From: a bacterium SCSIO 12696
GTDB taxonomy: Bacteria; Pseudomonadota; Gammaproteobacteria; Pseudomonadales; Porticoccaceae
Direction of reading: 5' to 3'
NCBI GenBank assembly: GCA_024397955.1
Contig: CP073744.1
Location: forward strand, 2,236,001-2,300,000
Length of the DNA: 64,000 nucleotides
A model generated the notes under the pieces. It was not told the origin of the DNA. It made no database searches and saw only the letters and a list, made by a program, of their open reading frames with translations. A program made the position numbers and the translations under genes. Below, piece by piece: positions 1-9,439 of this stretch (the first letter of the stretch is position 1; the number at the start of each line of letters is the position of its first letter).

Positions 1-612
1 GTCCTGGCTGGGGCGCCAGTCGGGTGACATTGACAGCTCTCTGCTTTGGCGGGTGTCTCTGGCTTGCTGCTGACGCCATTGCTTGAGTACCTGTTTGATA
101 AATTTTGAGCCCCAACTGTGCTGAGGCTCACCTCTTTCGCTCCAATAAGTGACAAACTCCGGTACCTGCTCCAAGGCGAAGGCTTGGGGAATGTTGTATT
201 GAGCCAGTTGACGCAACAACTCCGCGTCCGGCTGCCAATTTTGGGCAATGGCGTTGGCGCTGCGAGTGACCACTGGATTGCTAGGTGGTTTAACCGGTTC
301 GTTGCCAGTGCTGGTCTCGTTAACGGCAAAGCGCAGTTGGCCAGATTCACTAAATGGGGCAGAGGCAATCAGTAGAATGCCCTGGTTGCGCAAGTTGGTC
401 GTGATGCGCTGAATATCCCGATCGTTCCAAAACGGCGCGACACGTTGCAGCTGAATTGCAGATACCTCAAGCCAGTCAAAATTGTTGTGTCGTTGAGGGC
501 TGCCGTGGTCCAAAAAGTCCCCCAGAATGCCCAGCAATAGTGCTTCCTCCAGGCCGATGGTGGCCGCCAGTGAAGGAGACAGAGTAAGGGGCTTTTCCGG
601 GATCAATGACAT
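1..612 (-). CDS. DnaT-like ssDNA-binding domain protein (3' end beyond window)
   Basis: Reading frame open from the ATG at 612 (protein begins MSLIPEKPLTLSPSL) to the left edge of the window, about 204 residues visible. Residues from about 141 (NWQPDAELLRQLAQYNIP) to about 185 (SWGSKFIKQVLKQWR) match the DnaT-type domain that helps primosome assembly on single-stranded DNA. A second W-R-P-S block at the very edge suggests another copy of the domain starting. The N-terminal part contains a winged-helix-like stretch. It is transcribed away from the TonB receptor gene, and the terminus lies outside the window. The domain call is by recognition of the tryptophan pattern; a role in replication restart is inferred from the family. 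Confidence 0.75.
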   Translation of the reverse strand, partial: MSLIPEKPLTLSPSLAATIGLEEALLLGILGDFLDHGSPQRHNNFDWLEVSAIQLQRVAPFWNDRDIQRITTNLRNQGILLIASAPFSESGQLRFAVNETSTGNEPVKPPSNPVVTRSANAIAQNWQPDAELLRQLAQYNIPQAFALEQVPEFVTYWSERGEPQHSWGSKFIKQVLKQWRQQQARDTRQSRELSMSPDWRPSQD

Positions 613-636
613 GGCGCCACTTTACCAGAATTTGCC

Positions 637-688
637 AGTGCCCTTTCAAAGTAATTTTGTGACCACGCAATTACCTTGAAAGGGCACT
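637..688. repeat. 20-bp inverted repeat with 12-nt loop
   Basis: Arms AGTGCCCTTTCAAAGTAATT (637-656) and AATTACCTTGAAAGGGCACT (669-688) are complementary at 19 of 20 positions, separated by 12 nt. It lies 24 bp upstream of the DnaT-like start codon and 90 bp upstream of the TonB receptor start. No T-run follows on either side, so it is not a standard terminator. An operator, an mRNA leader hairpin or a REP-like unit are all possible. Confidence 0.7.
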
Positions 689-777
689 AGATGCCCGAAC
701 TCGTTTGCATCTTTTGGTCAGGGGAGTACACTCATTGTGAATAAGAATTAATAACTTACTGCATTACTGGTGCGCCT

Positions 778-2886
778 ATGATTTGGCAATCGAGCCCACA
801 GGATGGGCTGCCGCAAACTCTACTACTGATCGCCTCTTTCTCCATTGGCACAGCCTCCACTCAGATACTGGCTGATGACCTGACCGAACAGGATTTAATG
901 CAAGAAATGCCGATGGTGATGGCAGCCACCCGCTTGCCGCAATCGGTTGTTGATTCCCCGGGCTCCATCACAGTTCTTGATCGCGAGCTGATTGCCGCTT
1001 CCGGTTTTTTGGAAATTGGCGACTTGTTTCGCCTGGTGCCTGGTTTTCAGGTAGCACGCTCATGGCGGGATCACCACACGGTCACCACTTACCACGGCCA
1101 GACTGATGGCTTGTCGCGACGTATGCAGGTGTTGGTGGATGGCCGAACGGCGTTTACTTCCCAGTTCGGTTTGACCGATTGGGATCGCCTCGGCATTACT
1201 GTGCACGATATTGAACGCATCGAGGTGATGCGCGGCCCTGCAGGGTCAGCTTACGGCTCTAACGCGTTTGTTGCCGCCATCAATATCGTCACCCGCAAAC
1301 CGGTAAATGCAAAAGGCAGCGAACTGTTTTTGGCGGCTGGTGACAGCGATACCCAGCTGGCGGGATTGCGTTATCACTACAACGGTTCACAAATGCGTTA
1401 CACCGCCGCTGCCACGTATTTAGGCAGTGACGGTTTTGACGGCGGTAACAGCGGGGTCAATGTACTCAATCTGCGGATGCAGGGGCAGTACCAGTTAAGT
1501 GGCGAACGTACCTTGGAGTTTCAGGTGCTCCATGCAGATGGCCCCTCTGGTCGCGGTGGTAGCCCGAATTCATTGTTTGATCCTGTGGGTGACAAGGAAA
1601 TTCTGGAACAAAATGCCCTGCTTCGCTTTACCAATGTCGTGAACGCCAATAATGAATGGCACTTTCAGTTGGGTTTGGATCGCACCGTACGCGGTGACCA
1701 GGTGCTCCCAGGTTCGGTCGCCGATATTTTGGCTGTTGCCGGAATCGGCCCGGATCAGTTGCAAGATTATCTTGATAATTTTCCGGTGGAATTGCCTGAA
1801 GATATTGCTCAGCAGCAAGCGGTGGCCGGGCCCTATAACTATCGCGCCAATCGCGTGGACTTGGAAGCTCAGCAAACCTATTCGTTCAGTAGTGACTCCC
1901 GTTTGTTGTGGGGCGTGGGTTGGCGCAAGACACGGGTGCGCGGTGGTTTGGTGTTGAACAGTAATGACCATTTTGAAAGTGACAGTGCGCGCCTGTTTGC
2001 CAATTGGGAGTACCGTCAAGATGACTGGCTATTCAATGCGGGGGGATTGTACGAAGAGGGGGATCTGGCAACCGGTGACCTGTCTTCACGACTGGGTGTG
2101 AATTACCAGTTGGCCCCCAATCACACTGTGCGGGCGAGCTTTGCTCGCGGTTGGCGGCAACCGTTTGTGGGTGAGGCCTACCATGAATTGGCCTTGAAGA
2201 CGGAACAGGGCTTCCCTCTGGAGCGCTTTATCGAAGTGGGCTCTGAACGGTTAACGCCAGAGAAAATCACCACTTGGGAGCTGGGTTATGTGGGCGAGTG
2301 GGGTCACTTGCGTACTGAAATTAAATTGTTTGATGAGGCGCTGGAGAACGAAATTCAGGAAGTCTTTGATCCCACTGCCCCAGAACTGTTGTCTCTGTTT
2401 GCTCAAGAAAATGGTCAGCCCCCGGGGGTACTGTTTCGCGTTAACGGTGGCCGCACGGACATCACGGGCGTAGAGGGCAACCTCGATTACCGGATCAGCA
2501 ATCGAACCCGTTTTTGGCTCAGCTATGGGTACAGCAGCGTGACACAGCAGTTGCCGCCGTTATCCATTCGCAGTCTGCAACACAATACCAACGGTACACC
2601 TCGCCATACCGCCAGCGCACTATTGTCCCATCGCTTTAACGGCCAGTGGCAGGCCAGTTTGGGTTATTACTACCTGGATGATACCTCCTGGTTTTTGTTT
2701 GGCAGTGATACCGAAGCTTATGACCGAGTGGATTTGCGTTTGGCGAAGACCGTTGACCTTTGGTCGCAGCCGGTAAAAATGGAGTTTATTGGGCAAAACC
2801 TGTTTGGCAGCGATTACAGTGAATTCAATGTTCAGAATCGCTTTGATAGCATGTTTTTTGTTCGCTTTACCATGGCCCTAGAGTAG
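778..2886 (+). CDS. TonB-dependent outer-membrane receptor (first of tandem pair)
   Basis: A 702-residue TonB-dependent receptor that would import a substrate across the outer membrane using TonB-ExbBD energy. A hydrophobic leader lies at about 13-30. The plug begins near residue 50 (MVMAATRLPQSVVDSP) and includes DIERIEVMRGP near 144 and AINIVTR. The beta barrel runs to the C-terminus with typical aromatic-alternating strands (for example HTVRASFARGWRQPFVGEAYH). An in-frame stop at 742 with no other start makes 778 the only ATG choice. The neighbouring gene is a clear paralogue. No ligand-specific partner (siderophore esterase, ABC importer, heme oxygenase) lies nearby, so the substrate is unknown; the plug resembles the colicin I receptor/CirA-like group. 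Confidence 0.9.
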   Translation: MIWQSSPQDGLPQTLLLIASFSIGTASTQILADDLTEQDLMQEMPMVMAATRLPQSVVDSPGSITVLDRELIAASGFLEIGDLFRLVPGFQVARSWRDHHTVTTYHGQTDGLSRRMQVLVDGRTAFTSQFGLTDWDRLGITVHDIERIEVMRGPAGSAYGSNAFVAAINIVTRKPVNAKGSELFLAAGDSDTQLAGLRYHYNGSQMRYTAAATYLGSDGFDGGNSGVNVLNLRMQGQYQLSGERTLEFQVLHADGPSGRGGSPNSLFDPVGDKEILEQNALLRFTNVVNANNEWHFQLGLDRTVRGDQVLPGSVADILAVAGIGPDQLQDYLDNFPVELPEDIAQQQAVAGPYNYRANRVDLEAQQTYSFSSDSRLLWGVGWRKTRVRGGLVLNSNDHFESDSARLFANWEYRQDDWLFNAGGLYEEGDLATGDLSSRLGVNYQLAPNHTVRASFARGWRQPFVGEAYHELALKTEQGFPLERFIEVGSERLTPEKITTWELGYVGEWGHLRTEIKLFDEALENEIQEVFDPTAPELLSLFAQENGQPPGVLFRVNGGRTDITGVEGNLDYRISNRTRFWLSYGYSSVTQQLPPLSIRSLQHNTNGTPRHTASALLSHRFNGQWQASLGYYYLDDTSWFLFGSDTEAYDRVDLRLAKTVDLWSQPVKMEFIGQNLFGSDYSEFNVQNRFDSMFFVRFTMALE

Positions 2887-2977
2887 CCTGTAACGCTCAG
2901 CAGCGAACGCTTTTGACAGCCGAATCCGCTGGCTTCAAAATGCACTCATCTGTTTTTTTGTCGTTGTGTGAGTGTGT

Positions 2978-4987
2978 ATGCCGTCGAATACCTGCCCCGT
3001 TGTTTCCCTTCTTTTTTTGGCGGCTTTCAGTTCTTCTATTGTGTGCTCAGAAGAACTCACTGAATCGGATTTGATGCAGCAAATGCCGATGGTGATGAGT
3101 GCCACCCGCTTGTCCCAACCCCTGGCAGACACACCGGTGGCTACCACCATCATTGATCGTGAATTGATTGATGCGTCAGCCGCGGTAGAAATTGTCGATC
3201 TATTGCGTTTGGTGCCCGGCATGCAAGTGGGACTCAGTTGGCGCAATCACCACAGTGGTTTTACCTACCACGGCCAGAATGATGGCTTGTCCCGGCGTAT
3301 GCAGGTGTTGGTGGATGGCCGTGTGACTCTGAGTTCACAATTTGGTCTGACTGACTGGGACCGTTTGGGCATTCGCCTGGACGATATAGAACGAATAGAG
3401 GTGGTGCGCGGTACATCCGCTGCCAGCTATGGTTCTCATGCTTATTTGGGCGCTATCAATATCATCACTCGCGATGCTGCTCTGCAGCCTGGTTGGCAAC
3501 TGTCTTCCACACAAGGGGCTAACGGTTTATCCATTGCCAGCGGCCGTTACAGCTATGTCGGTGAGCGCAGTCAACAGCAGCTGCGCTTCGGCCAGTATCG
3601 TACGGATGGCTTTGATAGCGCCAATGATGAAGTACGCGCCCCTTATATTCGCTGGTCTGGCGATTATCAGTTGAGCGGCCAGCAAAGCCTCGATTGGCAG
3701 CTGGGCTACGCCGCCGGTGATGGCGGTGGCGGCGGCGCTAATGAATTCCCCTTGGTGGATACCCCGCGCAGTACCGGCATTGTAGAGAGTCATGCAGTGG
3801 TTCGTTGGAACAACAACTTGTCGCCCAGTAATCAGTGGCATCTGCAGTTGAGCTATAACAACAGCGTCACCGATGATCGTTCCACACATGGGCAGCTGTC
3901 TGACTTTTTTCCTGCAGGCTTGCCTGCCGGAGTGGATGATGAACCCGTGCTATCCGGCGTGATTGATTTGCGGGCAGATCGTACTGACCTGGAGTTTGAA
4001 CAGTCTCTGGTATTGAATTCGGATCAGCGCCTGGTTTGGGGCGCGGGTGCGCGCCTGAATCGCATGCGCGGGTTTCTGACCTTGCAGGATTTTGGTTACT
4101 TTGAGGATCTCAGCTCACGGGTTTTTGCCAATTTGGAACAGCGCTTTGGGCCGTTGTTGGTGAATGCTGGCGTGCTGGTGGAAAAGGGCGATTTAATGTC
4201 AGCGGAAGCGTCCTATCGGGTGGGAGGCAATTACCGCATTAATGACCGCCATGTGGTGCGTGCCACCGTTGCCCGTGGGGTGCGTCAGCCTTTTATTGCC
4301 GAGGCGTTTCACGAGTTGGGTTTAAAAACCGCCAGTGGCCGCTTGGTAGATGCTTTGCTGGTGGTGCCTCAGCCATTGCAACCGGAGAAGATCGATTCTT
4401 ACGCGTTGGGCTTGGTGAGTGAGCTGGGGCCGGTACAGTTGGATGTTAAGCTGTTTCGCGACCGCCTTAGCAATGAAATCATTGAAGCGGCTAACCCATT
4501 CTTCCCGGACTTGGTGACGGCGGTTTTGCCGGGCTCTCTGGTTCGTATCAACGGCGGTTCCACCACGATTAAAGGCGCAGAATTCAGTTTTGATGCGGAA
4601 CTATGGCGCGATAGCCGCTTGTGGGTTGCCTACAGTTACGCCACTGCCGACCAGGAGTCTCCCGCGGCGGCGGTGCGTGCCCAGCAAACTTTAAGTGCGA
4701 CGCCACGTCATACCTTGGCCTTGTCTCTGGCACAGCAGCTGCCGGGACAGTGGCAAGCCAGCTTGAATTACTACTATTTGGCGGAGATGGAATGGTTGTT
4801 TTATGGCCAGCCTTTGTCCAGTTATGACCGTCTTGATATGAAGCTGAGTAAAACCTTCGACATGGGTGGCAGCAGCTTCAAAGTAGAGCTCTTAGGGCAA
4901 AATCTGTTTGGTGCCACCTACAGCGAATTTAACCTCAGCAACCAGTTTGATCGCCGTGGTTTTGTGCGCGTTTCTCTGGATTTTTAA
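2978..4987 (+). CDS. TonB-dependent outer-membrane receptor (second of tandem pair)
   Basis: A 669-residue paralogue of the preceding receptor, separated from it by about 90 bp. Shared blocks include MPMVM-ATRL, the HGQ-DGLSRRMQVLVDGR plug segment, FGLTDWDRLGI and DIERIEV-RG. The signal peptide follows the ATG at 2978; a GTG at 2972 in the same frame adds only two residues and is less likely. The protein ends in phenylalanine, typical for outer-membrane barrels. The pair most likely arose by local duplication and then diverged in the barrel loops, for example a glycine-rich insert near residue 248. Substrate unknown. Transcription probably continues close to radA, 12 bp downstream. Confidence 0.9.
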   Translation: MPSNTCPVVSLLFLAAFSSSIVCSEELTESDLMQQMPMVMSATRLSQPLADTPVATTIIDRELIDASAAVEIVDLLRLVPGMQVGLSWRNHHSGFTYHGQNDGLSRRMQVLVDGRVTLSSQFGLTDWDRLGIRLDDIERIEVVRGTSAASYGSHAYLGAINIITRDAALQPGWQLSSTQGANGLSIASGRYSYVGERSQQQLRFGQYRTDGFDSANDEVRAPYIRWSGDYQLSGQQSLDWQLGYAAGDGGGGGANEFPLVDTPRSTGIVESHAVVRWNNNLSPSNQWHLQLSYNNSVTDDRSTHGQLSDFFPAGLPAGVDDEPVLSGVIDLRADRTDLEFEQSLVLNSDQRLVWGAGARLNRMRGFLTLQDFGYFEDLSSRVFANLEQRFGPLLVNAGVLVEKGDLMSAEASYRVGGNYRINDRHVVRATVARGVRQPFIAEAFHELGLKTASGRLVDALLVVPQPLQPEKIDSYALGLVSELGPVQLDVKLFRDRLSNEIIEAANPFFPDLVTAVLPGSLVRINGGSTTIKGAEFSFDAELWRDSRLWVAYSYATADQESPAAAVRAQQTLSATPRHTLALSLAQQLPGQWQASLNYYYLAEMEWLFYGQPLSSYDRLDMKLSKTFDMGGSSFKVELLGQNLFGATYSEFNLSNQFDRRGFVRVSLDF

Positions 4988-4999
4988 CAGGTAGCTCCC

Positions 5000-6361
5000 T
5001 TGGCAAAGAAAAAGACTCTGTATGTGTGCAGTGACTGTGGTTCCGACTACAGCAAATGGCAGGGGCAATGCAGCGATTGCGGTGCCTGGAATACGCTCAG
5101 TGAAATGCGCCATGCCGCACCCTCTCGAAATGCAGGTGTCGGTGCGGGTTATGCGGGAGCCGCCGACGGTGAAGTTAAGCGCCTGGCGGAAATCGATCTG
5201 CAAGAACTGCCGCGAATCTCCAGTGGTGGCCACGAATTCGATCTGGTGCTGGGTGGCGGTCTGGTTCCTGGTTCTTGCGTATTGATTGGTGGCGAGCCCG
5301 GTGCTGGCAAAAGTACTTTGTTGTTACAGACACTGTGCCATTTGGCAGAATCCATGGAAACCCTGTACGTCACTGGAGAAGAATCCCCTCAACAAGTGGC
5401 CATGCGCGCTAAGCGCCTCGGGCTTGCGACAGACAAGCTCAATATTATGGCGGAAACCAGCGTCGAAACCATTTGTCACACCGCGGAAAAACGCCAGCCG
5501 AAAATACTGGTGGTGGACTCCATTCAGGTTGTGCATCTGGCGGATATCAACTCCGCGCCGGGCAGTGTTTCCCAAGTGCGTGAAGCGGCAGCGCAACTGG
5601 TTCGGTTTGCCAAGCAGACAGGCACGGTATTGTTGTTGGTTGGCCATGTGACCAAGGACGGTACCTTGGCTGGGCCTAAAGTATTGGAACATATGATTGA
5701 TTGCTCGTTGATGTTGGAGGGCTCTGGAGACAGCCGCTTCCGCACCTTGCGTGGCATCAAAAATCGCTTTGGTGCTGTCAACGAGTTGGGGGTGTTCGCA
5801 ATGACCGAAGCGGGTCTCAAAGAGGTCAACAACCCTTCTGCCATTTTCTTGAGTCGCGCCGATGAAGTCGCCTCTGGGAGTTTGGTGACGGTGGTTTGGG
5901 AAGGCACCCGCCCGCTGCTCGTGGAACTCCAGGCTCTGGTGGACGAAAGCCCTTTTAACAACCCACGTCGGGTGGTTGTGGGTTTGGATCATAATCGCCT
6001 GGCCATGTTGTTGGCGGTGTTGCATCGCCACGGTGGCATTATGGCGGCGGACCAGGATGTGTTCGTCAATATTGTCGGCGGTGTCAAAGTGGTCGAAACC
6101 AGTGCAGATTTGCCACTGCTGTTGGCGGTAGTATCCAGCTTTCGCGATCAAACCCTGCCCAGTGATTTGATTGCCTTTGGCGAGGTGGGCCTGTCTGGCG
6201 AGCTGCGCCCGGTTCCAAGTGGAGTAGAACGTTTGCGAGAGGCTGCCAAGCACGGCTTTAAGCGCGCTATTGTGCCGGTGGCCAATGCTCCCAGGCAGCC
6301 GATAAAAGGCATGGAAATCATAGCTGCAAAGACGCTTGCAGAAGCACTGGAAGGGCTTTGA
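5000..6361 (+). CDS. radA: DNA repair protein RadA
   Basis: A 453-residue RadA/Sms, a RecA-like ATPase and branch-migration helicase that processes recombination intermediates. In order: N-terminal C4 zinc finger with C10, C13, C24 and C27; Walker A GGEPGAGKST near residue 98; the RadA-specific KNRFG motif at 254-258; and a C-terminal Lon-protease-like domain (GEVGLSGELRPV near 394). Length is normal. The start is TTG at 5000, chosen because the conserved MAKKKTLYVCSDCG N-terminus begins exactly there and an AGG lies upstream. Cytoplasmic housekeeping gene. Confidence 0.97.
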   Translation: MAKKKTLYVCSDCGSDYSKWQGQCSDCGAWNTLSEMRHAAPSRNAGVGAGYAGAADGEVKRLAEIDLQELPRISSGGHEFDLVLGGGLVPGSCVLIGGEPGAGKSTLLLQTLCHLAESMETLYVTGEESPQQVAMRAKRLGLATDKLNIMAETSVETICHTAEKRQPKILVVDSIQVVHLADINSAPGSVSQVREAAAQLVRFAKQTGTVLLLVGHVTKDGTLAGPKVLEHMIDCSLMLEGSGDSRFRTLRGIKNRFGAVNELGVFAMTEAGLKEVNNPSAIFLSRADEVASGSLVTVVWEGTRPLLVELQALVDESPFNNPRRVVVGLDHNRLAMLLAVLHRHGGIMAADQDVFVNIVGGVKVVETSADLPLLLAVVSSFRDQTLPSDLIAFGEVGLSGELRPVPSGVERLREAAKHGFKRAIVPVANAPRQPIKGMEIIAAKTLAEALEGL

Positions 6362-6429
6362 TTTTTCTTAAACCGGTTTTTATTCAAAACAAATAGATTT
6401 TTATAACAATAAAAATAGCGATATTGTCC

Positions 6430-7077
6430 ATGAAACCATCGTTGCTGTTTTCAGGAGCTGCTTTTCTGCTGTTTACGGGCTGCTCAGCATTACCCCAGCA
6501 AACAAGCACGGCTAAAGATTGGCAGTGGTTGTGCGACCCCAGCCCTGTCATTGAAGAGTGGCGGTGCCAGCAAGTCGCCATTGAAGCGTCTATTCCAATA
6601 GTACCTGGGGTTGTTCAAATGGGCCCTGTCAAGGAGGCCCCAGCAGTTGCCAAAGACGCCCGTTCACAACCTCATACCCCTGTACACACTGAGAGAACGG
6701 TTTTAGAAATAATGCCTGAGGCAATCAGTGATACCAGCGAGGCAGAGGCTTTGGCTAAAGAAGGGTCGTCGGTAGCCCCTGCTGTTGATGTTCAGCCGTC
6801 TTTGTCGGGTTATTTGGTACAGCTGGCGGCTTTGGGCAGCGAAGCCAATGCAGAGCGCTTTTTTGAGCAGCACGCCCTGCCTTCTGCGTCGTTTTTGCGC
6901 CATAAAACGGTTAGCCAGGGCAGAGGTTGGTATGTGATCACCAGCCATCCGGTGGCTACCCGCCGTCAAGCCCTGGCTTTGGCTGGAGGGCTTAAAGCCA
7001 CTTATCCGCAGCTAGACACCTGGGTTCGCTCTGCTGCTTCACTGCAGCGTGCAATTCGTGATGCGGGTGGGCCTTAA
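6430..7077 (+). CDS. SPOR-domain lipoprotein
   Basis: A 215-residue predicted lipoprotein. From the ATG at 6430 there is a short signal with lipobox FTGC (Cys at about 18), then a low-complexity linker rich in A, P, T and S. The C-terminal SPOR-type domain (about 125-205) begins GYLVQLAALGSEANAERFF. SPOR domains bind denuded septal peptidoglycan, so a cell-envelope or division role is likely by family. A TTG at 6424 is also in frame but the ATG gives the better signal peptide. It lies about 70 AT-rich bases behind radA; no partner gene identifies a more specific role. Confidence 0.8.
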   Translation: MKPSLLFSGAAFLLFTGCSALPQQTSTAKDWQWLCDPSPVIEEWRCQQVAIEASIPIVPGVVQMGPVKEAPAVAKDARSQPHTPVHTERTVLEIMPEAISDTSEAEALAKEGSSVAPAVDVQPSLSGYLVQLAALGSEANAERFFEQHALPSASFLRHKTVSQGRGWYVITSHPVATRRQALALAGGLKATYPQLDTWVRSAASLQRAIRDAGGP

Positions 7078-7097
7078 TAATCGGCTATGTATCTTTT

Positions 7098-7385
7098 ATG
7101 GCCTATACTTTTGATATGACAGACGAAGAACTGAAACAACAAATTGCCGAATTGCGTGTCGCTCTGGAAGAGGCCAGCCAAACTGATATACACGTGAAAG
7201 ATATGCTTGGCTTGCTGATGGAAGACATTGTCCGGCTCACTTCTGAAAATGATCAAGCACAGTCAGACAGCCAGCAAGTTCAGTCTCAGCTGAGCCAGCA
7301 AGCGGCGGACTTTGATGCCCAGCACCCAAGAATTTCCGGTCTGTTGCGCCAGCTGATGGACCAGTTAGCCAAGATGGGTATCTAG
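7098..7385 (+). CDS. DUF4404 family protein
   Basis: A 95-residue, mostly helical acidic protein. The pattern ELKQQIAELRVALEE at the start and the ending HPRISGLLRQLMDQLAKMGI fit the DUF4404 family, small proteins of unknown function common in gammaproteobacteria. A second in-frame ATG at 7116 would remove six residues. It follows the SPOR gene by 20 bp and may be co-transcribed. It converges on the ankyrin-like gene with 4 bp between stops. No function can be assigned. Confidence 0.75.
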   Translation: MAYTFDMTDEELKQQIAELRVALEEASQTDIHVKDMLGLLMEDIVRLTSENDQAQSDSQQVQSQLSQQAADFDAQHPRISGLLRQLMDQLAKMGI

Positions 7386-7389
7386 GCGT

Positions 7390-9333
7390 TTATTTCGGTA
7401 AATTTGCAAGGTTGGGAAACGTCTTTTTCGCTTCTGCGTGCAACCGGCGATGCTGCTTGTATATCGGAAACTCGATACTCAATAAATATTCCAGAGTATC
7501 CTTTTTTTCGTGCGTGTAGTTCTGCAAGGTATGAGACAGCGCGTCTTCCAAAAAATGCTCCGCGCCCAGAGTGGCGCCCTTGTCTCGGATGTATTTCGCC
7601 AGCTCTAAGTTATCGTTTTTAATGGCAGTTAAAAATGGTGTAAAACTTGGATAGCGATAGTCAAAAGACAGCCCTTTTGAGTGAAAATAATCCAGAAGTT
7701 CAAAGTCTGAAAATGTGCTTTTTTTCAATGCGTCTGCGAGAGGTCGTCGAACTCTATCGACTTCAAGACCCAGATAAAACAGTCGATCTAGGCTATCTAT
7801 ATCGTGTTTTTTAATACTCCTGGATATCAGACGACGTGGAATCATTTGGTTGATTTCAATCGCAGAGACTTCGCCGGATAAGGCGGCGTTTTCCAAGTCT
7901 TCGATATAGGTAGAGTATGCCCCAAATCGCTTTCGTAAATCAGGGTCTATGGGCGCTTTAACGGAAGTTGGCCGACTGTAGATGCGCTTAAAGTGTATAT
8001 AGCGTGTGGATATTTTTGACAGTGCCTCTTCAATGCGCTTGTCAGAGTAATGTGGCTTCTGTTCATTTAGCCATGCAATAAAGTCCTGCTTGGCCAGTTT
8101 TTTATCCAGCTTTATTTCGTCCAGAGTATTTTTGTAATTTTCTGTACATTCGTCAAAGCTTTCAAGGCTTTCATTAAAACCATAGATATCATCAAGTTTG
8201 ACACCTATCTTGTCGGCTACTCTAAGTATGCTGCTGGAATAAAGGCTTTGGGTGTTCAGTTTTTTAAGTTCGATGACTTCTGGTAGATAGTCCTGGGTTA
8301 TCCATTCTGGAATATTTTTAGCATTATTTTGTAGATGTATTATCGTTAATATGGAAGGGAAAATGTTATTTTCTGACAGCCATTTTAAGAAAATGATTTT
8401 TTGTTCTTGGCTTGTTGATATAGTTTTGTTAGAGGCGTTTTGAATCTCATTTGAGGTGGCGAACTGAATTGCAAAATCGGCGATGTGAGATTTTTTGGGT
8501 ACAAAATCTGTATTTGCCCCTTTGTGTAGAAAAAGCTCAACTATTTCTGCATTTTGATATCTGGCGAGGAAAATGTACGCATAGTCCGAGTCATCGAAGC
8601 TGTTATGGCTGCGTGCAGGCAGGTTTTCTATCTTTTTAATAATTTTTTTCTCTAACCTATTATTAAAAGGCGTTGTTAATGCCAAATACGATATGTGAGC
8701 AAGTGTGTGTAAGTCGGTTACTATTCCTGAGTCCATTAGTCGATCAAACTGTTGTTCAGATAGTGAGATTTTATCAGCCAGCCTGAGAAGATTTGAGCTA
8801 ACTAACGGTCGATCTTTAACAGGTATAGCTTCAATAATTTCTAGAAGATCGTTGCCATTTTTAACGTTTTTTAAATCTTGCACTATACTTGATAGTCGTG
8901 CGGATTTTAGTTGTTCTTTTTTTGCTTTATCTCTCTTTTTCCACACTTCGGCGTCAACACTTCCAACTATGGGGGATTCCTTGAGGTGTTGCAGTAGCGC
9001 ATAAATCGCCTCAACGTCTTCATTGTTGAGGATCATGTTTGATAATTGGTCGGCTATTTGTTCCTGATTGGGAAAATCAGGGTATACACAAAGGTGGTCG
9101 AAATCTGGGTTGGGCTCAAGCAGGACCTTTATGCTTTCAGGAGGAGGTGGTGGAAGGTCAGAGCTGTCGTCTTCGGAAACCTTATTGTCCGGTGGTGTTC
9201 GGGGTTCGTTCGCAGGAGTAGTAAGGAGGGGTTCCTTGTTGGCTAGTGCTTCCTGAGTGTTATGAATTTCTATCCATGCCAGCGCTGCCCCCAGAAGGGA
9301 AACAAGCGATACAACAAATAGCCATTTTTTCAT
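7390..9333 (-). CDS. Secreted/anchored ankyrin-like protein of unknown function
   Basis: A 647-residue protein with an N-terminal hydrophobic segment (about 4-22) followed by a proline/acid-rich linker with a PPPPPE run near 65. The rest is helical. Two stretches resemble degenerate ankyrin repeats: AEIVELFLHKGANTDF near 262, and about 510-600 with phrases such as FELLDYFHSKGLSFD and NDNLELAKYIRDKGATLG. It is richer in A+T than its neighbours. Its start at 9333 has no close rival. No catalytic motif seen. It probably acts in the periplasm or is anchored in the inner membrane; both are inferences. Confidence 0.6.
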   Translation of the reverse strand: MKKWLFVVSLVSLLGAALAWIEIHNTQEALANKEPLLTTPANEPRTPPDNKVSEDDSSDLPPPPPESIKVLLEPNPDFDHLCVYPDFPNQEQIADQLSNMILNNEDVEAIYALLQHLKESPIVGSVDAEVWKKRDKAKKEQLKSARLSSIVQDLKNVKNGNDLLEIIEAIPVKDRPLVSSNLLRLADKISLSEQQFDRLMDSGIVTDLHTLAHISYLALTTPFNNRLEKKIIKKIENLPARSHNSFDDSDYAYIFLARYQNAEIVELFLHKGANTDFVPKKSHIADFAIQFATSNEIQNASNKTISTSQEQKIIFLKWLSENNIFPSILTIIHLQNNAKNIPEWITQDYLPEVIELKKLNTQSLYSSSILRVADKIGVKLDDIYGFNESLESFDECTENYKNTLDEIKLDKKLAKQDFIAWLNEQKPHYSDKRIEEALSKISTRYIHFKRIYSRPTSVKAPIDPDLRKRFGAYSTYIEDLENAALSGEVSAIEINQMIPRRLISRSIKKHDIDSLDRLFYLGLEVDRVRRPLADALKKSTFSDFELLDYFHSKGLSFDYRYPSFTPFLTAIKNDNLELAKYIRDKGATLGAEHFLEDALSHTLQNYTHEKKDTLEYLLSIEFPIYKQHRRLHAEAKKTFPNLANLPK

Positions 9334-9439
9334 CTGAACCCCTGAGCATCCGTTCGCAGCCCTGTATTTAAAACCTATTCACAGGGCTGGTCTAGCACAG
9401 ATGCTCAGTGGGACTGTGGGTGGTGCAGAAGTGAAAAAG

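Noticed and set aside
730..770. Possible Fur box upstream of the first TonB receptor (GAATAAGAATTAATAAC)
   Set aside because: Too few matches to the GATAATGATAATCATTATC consensus to claim iron regulation.
5324..6253. Long open frame on the minus strand opposite radA (about 309 codons)
   Set aside because: It mirrors the radA coding frame; product is His/Gln-rich with no domain, and radA is unmistakable.
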